A DNA stretch of 40,532 bases, taken from the NCBI GenBank assembly GCA_012026935.1, contig VEPI01000095.1, forward strand, positions 1 through 40,532, given 5' to 3'. Shown in pieces: positions 34,921 through 40,532 of this stretch. The position numbers and the translations under genes were made by a program. Position 1 is the stretch's first letter, and each line of letters starts with the position of its first letter. The notes below the pieces were generated by a model that was not told the origin of the DNA, searched no databases, and saw only the letters and a program-made list of their open reading frames with translations. This DNA comes from Melioribacter sp. (GTDB lineage: Bacteria; Bacteroidota; Ignavibacteria; Ignavibacteriales; Melioribacteraceae).

Positions 34921-37544
34921 TACTCTAATTTCTTTTTTGTTTCGATCATTTTATATGCTTCGATTATATCGCCGACTTTAATATCATTAAAGTTTGCAAT
35001 GCTGAGACCGCACTCATAACCTTTTTCAACTTCTCTTACATCATCCTTAAATCTTCTTAACGAACTGATCTCACCTTCGTAAACAGCTATTCCCTCTCTG
35101 AACAATCTAACCTTATTAGTTCTGTTAATCCTTCCATCCTGAACTGAACATCCAGCAACAGTTCCCGCCTTCGGAACTTTGAATGTATCGCGAACTTCTA
35201 AAGTTGCAACAACTTCTTCCGATACAACAGGAGAGAGTAAACCTTCAAGAGCAGATTTTACCTCGTTGATTGCATCATAAATAACGTTGTAGAGACGGAT
35301 GTCTACTTTTTCAGCTTCAGCAAGTTTTCGTGCATTTGTATTCGGGCGGACATGGAATCCTACTATAATGGCACCGGATGCTGCGGCCAAAAGGACATCA
35401 CCTTCTGAAATTGCACCAACTCCTTTGTGAATAACACGAACAGAAACTTCTTGATTTGATAATTTCATTAATGAATCTGATAATGCTTCAATAGAACCGT
35501 CCACATCACCTTTAACTATTACAGGAAGTTCTTTAAATCCGCCATAACTAATTTGACTTGCAATTTCATCAAGAGTAATATGATGAACTTGACGATGATC
35601 CTGTTCGCGTTTCAACTGCATACGTTTCAAACTAATTTCTCGTGCTTCTCTTTCAGATTCCGCAACTGTAAAATTATCACCTGCTTGAGGTGCGGATTCA
35701 AATCCAAGTACAAGTACAGGTGTTGATGGTCCGGCTTCAAAAACTTTTTTGCTGCGTTCATCAAACATTGCGCGTACACGTCCGTGTACAACTCCGGCAA
35801 TGAACGGATCGCCAATTTTTACCGTGCCTTTTTGAACAAGAACTGTGGCTGTAACACCTTTTCCTTTATCAAGCTGAGATTCAATTATTGTTCCTCGTCC
35901 CAATCTTTCCGGATTTGCTTTTAACTCCAATAATTCCGCTTCAAGAGCAATTTTTTCTAAAAGAACATCAACATTTTTTCCGGATTTGGCGGAGATTTCA
36001 ACACACTGATATTTTCCTCCCCATTCTTCAACCAAAACATTTCTATCGGCAAGTTGCTGCTTAATTTTTTCTATGTTGGAATTTGGTTTGTCAATTTTAT
36101 TGATAGCAATTATTATTGGAACGCCAGCTGCTTGAGCATGATTGATAGCTTCAACAGTTTGAGGCATCACGGCATCATCTGCAGCTACAACTAATACTAC
36201 GATATCTGTAACTTTAGCACCGCGTGCACGCATAGCAGTAAATGCTTCGTGACCGGGAGTATCGAGAAATGAAATTTGTTTTCCATCTTCGGTGATAACT
36301 TTGTATGCACCGATGTGCTGAGTTATTCCGCCGGCTTCTCCAGCAACAACATTAGCTCTGCGGATGTAATCGAGTAATGATGTTTTACCGTGATCAACGT
36401 GACCCATAATTGTAACTACAGGCGGACGTGGTTTTAGTGATTCTACACTATCAGGAACATCCGCATCTATATCAGCTTGATAAGCAGCCTGAAGTTCAAT
36501 TTCAAATCCGAACTCATCAGCAACAAGAGTAATTGTATCAACATCAAGACGTTGATTTATTGACACCATCAATCCTAGTGAAATACATTTTGAAATTACA
36601 TCACTTACTGAAACTCCCATAAGATTTGCAAGTTCATTAACAGCAATGTATTCGGTAACCTGAATTTTTGTTTTATCTAATTCTTTCTGTTGAAGAATTT
36701 GATCTTGAATATCCTGTTTCTCTTTTCTTTTTCTTTTACGAATTGAAGCTCTGTCTCCGACAGCAGATTCATCCATACTTAACAATGTTCGTTTAATTGC
36801 ATCTTCAACTTCACGTTTATCAATTTCCAGACGTTTAATTTTTCTTTTCTTCTTTGCAACTATAACTTCTTCAGGACCTTCACCCGGGCCGGCAGATTTT
36901 TTCTTAGACTTTAGAATTTTCTTTTTCTTTTTGCCTTTTTTATCTGCTTCTTTATCTTCAACGATAACTTCGATAGGTTTAACTTGGGGAGTAATAGGAA
37001 CTACTTCTGGTTTTTCTCTTCGCTCCTTCAGATCCATCTTACCAACGATGGTTAATCCTTTTCTTCTTCCTTCAATCGCAATTTCAGTTTCAGTTTTATA
37101 TGATTTTGATTCTTCTAAAACCTCTTCTGTTTTTTCCTCAACCGGTTCCGGCTCTATAACTGTCTCAGTTATTTCAGTAGTTTGTATCGGAGCTGCTTGT
37201 TCTGCGGCGGTTTCCTTCGCTTTGAATAGGTCACTTTCCTTTTCTTCTGTTTGTTTTTGTTCAGCAACTTTCTTTGATGTCTCTATTGCTGCCTCAGCTT
37301 CGTCCTGATCACTTCTCTTTTTCTGAAATTCAGAAATCTTTTTATAATGTTTCTCAGCTTTCTCAATATCCTTTTTGAAAAATGACTTTATATCCGCCAC
37401 CATTTCATCGGTCAACAGAGACATATGAGATTTTACTTCGTAGCCTTTCTTCTGTAAAAATTCAACTAAAGTCTCGGTAGCAAGATTATACTCGGTAGCA
37501 AATTTGTATAGTCGTAATTTTTTGTCTTTTACTGTATCCGGCAT
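34920..37544 (-). CDS. infB: Translation initiation factor IF-2
   Basis: The GTPase that places initiator tRNA on the 30S subunit and drives subunit joining. Of 874 residues, an IF2_N domain (about 8-55) precedes a long charged, repeat-poor linker (about 60-290) with Lys-rich clusters, a second IF2_N-type segment (about 296-350), and the G domain: G1 GHVDHGKT (381-388), G3 DTPGH (428-432), G4 NKID (482-485). The C-terminal domains II-IV end VGDIIEAYKMIETKKKLE. It lies 29 bases after nusA. Confidence 0.98.
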   Translation of the reverse strand: MPDTVKDKKLRLYKFATEYNLATETLVEFLQKKGYEVKSHMSLLTDEMVADIKSFFKKDIEKAEKHYKKISEFQKKRSDQDEAEAAIETSKKVAEQKQTEEKESDLFKAKETAAEQAAPIQTTEITETVIEPEPVEEKTEEVLEESKSYKTETEIAIEGRRKGLTIVGKMDLKERREKPEVVPITPQVKPIEVIVEDKEADKKGKKKKKILKSKKKSAGPGEGPEEVIVAKKKRKIKRLEIDKREVEDAIKRTLLSMDESAVGDRASIRKRKRKEKQDIQDQILQQKELDKTKIQVTEYIAVNELANLMGVSVSDVISKCISLGLMVSINQRLDVDTITLVADEFGFEIELQAAYQADIDADVPDSVESLKPRPPVVTIMGHVDHGKTSLLDYIRRANVVAGEAGGITQHIGAYKVITEDGKQISFLDTPGHEAFTAMRARGAKVTDIVVLVVAADDAVMPQTVEAINHAQAAGVPIIIAINKIDKPNSNIEKIKQQLADRNVLVEEWGGKYQCVEISAKSGKNVDVLLEKIALEAELLELKANPERLGRGTIIESQLDKGKGVTATVLVQKGTVKIGDPFIAGVVHGRVRAMFDERSKKVFEAGPSTPVLVLGFESAPQAGDNFTVAESEREAREISLKRMQLKREQDHRQVHHITLDEIASQISYGGFKELPVIVKGDVDGSIEALSDSLMKLSNQEVSVRVIHKGVGAISEGDVLLAAASGAIIVGFHVRPNTNARKLAEAEKVDIRLYNVIYDAINEVKSALEGLLSPVVSEEVVATLEVRDTFKVPKAGTVAGCSVQDGRINRTNKVRLFREGIAVYEGEISSLRRFKDDVREVEKGYECGLSIANFNDIKVGDIIEAYKMIETKKKLE

Positions 37545-37573
37545 TTTGTAATTACCTGTATTTGTGTAATTCG

Positions 37574-38821
37574 TTATTCTTCTTCTTCAAATTGATTTTC
37601 GAGAATTTCAATTATTTGTTTAGCTTTTTCTTCATCAACGCCTTCAATCTCCTTTAACTTTTCAATACCGGCACCAAGAACTTCAAGCGCAGTATCTAAC
37701 CTGTTATTGATTAAGAGATCAACAACTTCCGATCCTAATTCTTCTCTTAATTCAACAAGTTCAATATCTTCATCATATTCTTCAAATGGTTTTTCTTGTC
37801 TGATGACTTCGATTTCGTAACCGCTTAGTTTAATTGCGAGACGGATGTTAACACCGTTACGGCCTACAATTAATGATACTTGATCGCTGTCTGCAGTAAC
37901 AATACATTTTTTAGCTTCTTCATCAATTTCGATTTGCTTTAACTTAGCCGGTGCAAGACATCTTTGAATAAACACAATAGAGTCATCCGTATAATTAATT
38001 ACATCTATATTTTCATTATTCAACTCACGCACTATAGCATGAATACGAACACCTTTCATTCCAACGCAAGCTCCGACAGCATCAATTCTTGCATCGTTTG
38101 ATTCAACAGCAACCTTTGCTCTTTCACCCGGTTCGCGTGCAATCCCTTTTATCTCAATTACCCCGTCATAAATTTCCGGGATTTCAATTTCAAATAATCT
38201 TCTCAAGAAAAGATTATCTCCGCGTGATATTACAATAAGCGGTCCGTTCGGTGTTTTTCTAACATCTTTAATGACCGCACGAATCGTATCTCCTTTTCTG
38301 TATTTCTCTCTTGGAATTTGTTCGTTACGGGGCAGGATTAATTCATTCTTATTGTGATTAATAAGAACATCATTTCTTCTAACCTGGTAAATATCGCCAA
38401 CAACAATTTCGCCTAGCATTTCGCTGTATTCATTATAAACCAATTCTTTTTCAATTTCGCGAATCTTTTGGTTTAAACTTTGGCGCGCAAGATTTATTAA
38501 TCTTCTTCCAAATTCTTTTAATTCGATCTTTTCAACAAAGTCTTCTCCGACTTCAAGATCGTCTGCATTTCCTTTTTCATTCACTTCATCAATACTGATT
38601 TCGGTCCCGGGATCATTAACAGTATCAACAATCGTTCTTTCAAGAAATATTTCTATATCACCTTTATCCATATTTACAACTACATCATACTTAGCTTCCA
38701 GTCCATATTTTTTCTTAACCATAATTCCAAATATTTCTTCAATGATTCCTGCAAGAACATCTTTGTCGAGACTTTTCTCTCGGACCATCTGAGCAAAGGA
38801 TTCTACTATCTCGGTGTTCAT
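37574..38821 (-). CDS. nusA: Transcription termination/antitermination protein NusA
   Basis: An RNA-polymerase-bound factor that modulates pausing and termination. The 415 residues comprise the N-terminal domain (1-125), S1 (about 132-200), KH1 with GACVGMKGVRI (250-260), KH2 with VGRNGVNIRLA (319-329), and a single helix-hairpin-helix-like tail (about 355-412). It lacks the second acidic repeat of E. coli NusA. Because NusA can stimulate termination at hairpins, the leader hairpin before rimP is a possible target for feedback; that is inference. Confidence 0.97.
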   Translation of the reverse strand: MNTEIVESFAQMVREKSLDKDVLAGIIEEIFGIMVKKKYGLEAKYDVVVNMDKGDIEIFLERTIVDTVNDPGTEISIDEVNEKGNADDLEVGEDFVEKIELKEFGRRLINLARQSLNQKIREIEKELVYNEYSEMLGEIVVGDIYQVRRNDVLINHNKNELILPRNEQIPREKYRKGDTIRAVIKDVRKTPNGPLIVISRGDNLFLRRLFEIEIPEIYDGVIEIKGIAREPGERAKVAVESNDARIDAVGACVGMKGVRIHAIVRELNNENIDVINYTDDSIVFIQRCLAPAKLKQIEIDEEAKKCIVTADSDQVSLIVGRNGVNIRLAIKLSGYEIEVIRQEKPFEEYDEDIELVELREELGSEVVDLLINNRLDTALEVLGAGIEKLKEIEGVDEEKAKQIIEILENQFEEEE

Positions 38822-38837
38822 TTTTACTCCTGTGTGA

Positions 38838-39284
38838 TCAAAAACTAATTAATGCTTTTGCTTTTATAATGTTATTAAAATTTATTTTGTACTCTGCATT
38901 TTTCTCAATGAAGAAAAGATCTTCACCTTCTATACGGATTAATCTTGCATTCAACTTTTTTATTTCTTCAGCATCTTTGAATTCAATTTCAAATTTTCTG
39001 CCGATATGTTTACCGTACTGAACTAAAAACTTCAGCGGCCTTTCAACACCCGGAGAAGAAACATCCAGTCGGTAATTAGAATCAATCAGTTTTTCAGATT
39101 CGATAACTTCGTTCAACATCCGGCTTGCATTAGAGCAATCTACAGTAGTAATTCCTTTTTCGTTATCTATATATACTTCGATAATACGAAGATGGTTATC
39201 GCCTCGCATAACAAAATCAATAAGAACAAAGCCTTGAGCGCTAACAATTTCTTCGAATCTGTTGAAAATTTGCTGTTTTTCCAT
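38838..39284 (-). CDS. rimP: Ribosome maturation factor RimP
   Basis: A 148-residue 30S assembly factor. Family blocks are IFNRFEEIVSAQGFVLIDF, LRIIEVYIDNEKGITTVDCSNASRML and YRLDVSSPGVERPL. I chose the ATG at 39284; a TTG at 39359 would add 25 residues encoded by the leader hairpin and promoter, which is not credible. The Shine-Dalgarno is weak (GTGGAAT right before ATG). It is the first gene of the operon extending to pnp. Confidence 0.95.
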   Translation of the reverse strand: MEKQQIFNRFEEIVSAQGFVLIDFVMRGDNHLRIIEVYIDNEKGITTVDCSNASRMLNEVIESEKLIDSNYRLDVSSPGVERPLKFLVQYGKHIGRKFEIEFKDAEEIKKLNARLIRIEGEDLFFIEKNAEYKINFNNIIKAKALISF

Positions 39285-39295
39285 ATTCCACAAAT

Positions 39296-39317
39296 AAAAA
39301 TCGCCCTCGAGGGGCGA
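39296..39317 (-). promoter_or_regulatory. rimP leader hairpin with U5 run (attenuator-like)
   Basis: On the minus strand TCGCCC (complement of 39312-39317) pairs with GGGCGA (complement of 39301-39306) around a 5-base loop, and TTTTT follows directly (39296-39300). The end of the U run is 11 bases from the rimP ATG. It has the form of an intrinsic terminator but lies downstream of the predicted rimP promoter, so it may attenuate the whole operon or guard the 5' end. Confidence 0.7.
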
Positions 39318-39328
39318 AATAGACAGTG

Positions 39329-39360
39329 CAAAGGTAGGAAGAATAGCTTGAAATAGCAAA
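39329..39360 (-). promoter_or_regulatory. Bacteroidetes-type promoter of the rimP-pnp operon
   Basis: The minus strand reads TTTG (complement of 39357-39360), 20 bases, then TACCTTTG (complement of 39329-39336), matching the TTTG and TAnnTTTG consensus with the same 20-base spacer as the rpmE promoter. Transcription should begin near 39324-39326, giving a leader of about 40 bases that is largely the hairpin. The four-helix-bundle element ends only 6 bases upstream of this promoter. Confidence 0.75.
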
Positions 39361-39366
39361 AAGGAA

Positions 39367-39389
39367 TTACGATTTACGATTTTGGATTT
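39367..39389. repeat. Terminal inverted repeat, left copy, of the four-helix-bundle element
   Basis: A 23-base sequence whose reverse complement occurs at 39770-39792 with one mismatch. It is built of repeated TTACGATT-like units, with a third copy just inside (39388-39396). The stop codon of the enclosed gene lies in it. Confidence 0.8.
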
Positions 39390-39753
39390 ACGATTTATTT
39401 AATGTTTCTTGACTTTGTTGTTTTTGCAATACTTGCAAAGATAGCGTTAATTGCTTAGCCTCATTAAGCAATGGTTCAATCTGATTAGAAACATGAATAT
39501 TAGACTCTATTAATAATTCTAACCAATAAAGCGATTCATCAGATTCTTCTTCAATTACTTTAATCTTATAAAGAAAATCGGCTCTTGATTTTGCTCTAAT
39601 AGCTGCTCGATAATTTGCACCAACTGAAGTCGCAGATCTTAAAAGTTGATTGCAAATAATTTTATTAACCGAATTCTGGTTCAGATTATTGACAAAAATA
39701 ATTATATCTAAAGCAAATTTTTTTGTTCTTTTCAATAATTCTTCTTTAGTCAT
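39388..39753 (-). CDS. Four-helix-bundle protein (S23/IVP family)
   Basis: A 121-residue all-helical protein of the family encoded in 23S rRNA intervening sequences and related to the Avd accessory protein of diversity-generating retroelements. The start MTKEELLKRTKKFALDIIIF, the central QLLRSATSVGANYRAA and the later DESLYWLELLIE are family hallmarks. These proteins form basic pentameric barrels that bind nucleic acid; the cellular role is unknown. I chose the ATG at 39753; a TTG at 39777 lies within the flanking repeat. The last residues and the stop fall in the left repeat. It interrupts the space between the SIMPL gene and rimP and looks like an insertion. Confidence 0.85.
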   Translation of the reverse strand: MTKEELLKRTKKFALDIIIFVNNLNQNSVNKIICNQLLRSATSVGANYRAAIRAKSRADFLYKIKVIEEESDESLYWLELLIESNIHVSNQIEPLLNEAKQLTLSLQVLQKQQSQETLNKS

Positions 39754-39769
39754 AAATTTTCTAAAGATT

Positions 39770-39792
39770 AAATCCAAATTCGTAAATCGTAA
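39770..39792. repeat. Terminal inverted repeat, right copy, of the four-helix-bundle element
   Basis: Reverse complement of 39367-39389 with 22 of 23 positions matching. It begins 8 bases past the stop of the SIMPL gene and ends 16 bases before the ATG of the four-helix-bundle gene. No convincing target-site duplication was seen outside the pair. Confidence 0.8.
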
Positions 39793-39800
39793 CTTGTAAA

Positions 39801-40532
39801 TTACTTGATCTCAAACGATGCGCTAACAACGGCAGTTATTTCCTTTTCGATAGATGTCGCATCGTTCATTCCATAATCCGAAATCATATTTGAATTACGC
39901 GGTGTAATTTGAATTACTCCCATTCTTGCATTACGAAGCGGACCAAGACTTCTACCGGTTGCTTCTGCAATTTTAACAGCACGTTCCATTGCGTTCTTTG
40001 ATGCAGCTGCTTGAACTTCAATTTTTAAGTCGTCAAGTTTTGTGTAAAGATATTCCGGTGCGTCAACATTTATATCCAAACCTTTTTCAACAAGAGAACT
40101 AAGTGTTACCGAAAGTTCTTTTATTTTTTTCACATCGTTGGATTTTATTTCGAAGCGCTGGCTGTAAACATAATGAGAAACATTTTGAGTCTGCATTCCA
40201 TTTGCTGCAATTTCAAAAACGGGGTAACCATTTACTCCAAAGACTTCAATTTGATCTTTTTTAAATCCTTGTGATTCCAAATATTTTAGAATTGTCGGCA
40301 TTTGCTGCTGAACTACCTGATAAGCATTTTGTCTGATAGAACTAACTGCTTGTAAAGTTCCGCGCAGTATACCAAGATCGGAAACAATTTCTTTTTTTGC
40401 GGAACCGGTAACAGTTATTGTTTGATCTGCATTCTTTGTTGATTTCCATACAAATGAGAAAATTATTACCGAAAGAAGAATTGCACCGGAAAGAATAGAA
40501 ACCGGAATAATAAATTTAAATTTGTCGTTCAT
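39801..40532 (-). CDS. SIMPL (DUF541) domain protein, membrane-anchored
   Basis: A 243-residue protein whose ATG is the last codon of the window, so a longer upstream start cannot be excluded, but MNDKFKFIIPVSILSGAILL is a natural N-terminal anchor (TM about 8-29). The SIMPL/DUF541 domain fills the rest: ITVTGSAKKEIVSDLGILRG, QKYLESQGF-type helices, and KNAMERAVKIAEATGRSLG, ending VVSASFEIK. The family forms periplasmic or outer-membrane-associated oligomers of largely unknown role. Its stop lies 8 bases from the right repeat of the four-helix-bundle element. Confidence 0.85.
   Translation of the reverse strand: MNDKFKFIIPVSILSGAILLSVIIFSFVWKSTKNADQTITVTGSAKKEIVSDLGILRGTLQAVSSIRQNAYQVVQQQMPTILKYLESQGFKKDQIEVFGVNGYPVFEIAANGMQTQNVSHYVYSQRFEIKSNDVKKIKELSVTLSSLVEKGLDINVDAPEYLYTKLDDLKIEVQAAASKNAMERAVKIAEATGRSLGPLRNARMGVIQITPRNSNMISDYGMNDATSIEKEITAVVSASFEIK

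Noticed and set aside
36931-37308. Open frame of 125 codons on the plus strand, Ser-rich
   Set aside because: Antisense to the charged linker of infB; composition is the mirror of Lys/Glu codons.
39285-39359. TTG start giving RimP 25 extra residues
   Set aside because: The extension would be encoded by the promoter and leader hairpin and has no counterpart in the family.
39367-39396. TTACGATT-type repeats as a CRISPR-like array
   Set aside because: Units are 7-10 bases, nearly contiguous, without spacers or cas genes; they are the end of the four-helix-bundle element.

Overview
The window is a dense, A/T-rich bacterial chromosome segment in which every recognisable gene lies on the minus strand, so transcription runs from high to low coordinates. 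MsbA, a WaaL-like ligase, LolA, an outer-membrane beta-barrel and lipoproteins mark a diderm. The overall gene set, ComB, and two promoters of the TTTG-N20-TAnnTTTG type used by the Bacteroidetes primary sigma factor point to the FCB group. My best guess is Ignavibacteria or a close relative. No rRNA, tRNA, CRISPR array, prophage or transposase was recognised.

Layout in the direction of transcription. (1) 40532-30463: a SIMPL-domain protein; an inserted-looking four-helix-bundle (S23/IVP-type) gene between near-perfect 23-nt inverted repeats; then the translation operon rimP-nusA-infB-rbfA-truB-ribF-rpsO-pnp. This operon starts at a clear promoter whose transcript carries a hairpin plus U5 run just before rimP, and ends at a 15-bp hairpin behind pnp. 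(2) 30382-17752: dusB-rng, then fsa-gcvT-comB-ftsK-lolA-flippase-like-OMP-uppP-cyclophilin-holA, nearly all touching or overlapping. (3) 17666-16413: an ECF sigma factor with a membrane protein that is probably its anti-sigma partner. (4) rpmE with its own promoter and terminator. (5) 16007-11185: rsmB-rodZ-ligA-unknown. (6) 11112-1: a STAS protein; pgpH-xerD; then an envelope cluster of a SPOR/beta-propeller lipoprotein, MsbA, an O-antigen-ligase-like protein and a WaaE-like glycosyltransferase, followed by nadK and a thioredoxin-fold protein cut by the window edge.

The genes serve three linked jobs: translation and RNA turnover (rimP to pnp, dusB, rng, rsmB, rpmE), division and chromosome segregation (ftsK, xerD, rodZ, holA, ligA), and envelope construction (uppP, lolA, msbA, ligase, glycosyltransferase, OMP, lipoproteins).

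Most genes are ordinary housekeeping genes. The parts worth a second look are the O-antigen-ligase-like protein with a seven-unit propeller-like domain spliced into its extracytoplasmic loop (2615-3499), the four-helix-bundle element at 39367-39792, the 5' leaders of rimP and rpsO, and the two matching promoters.
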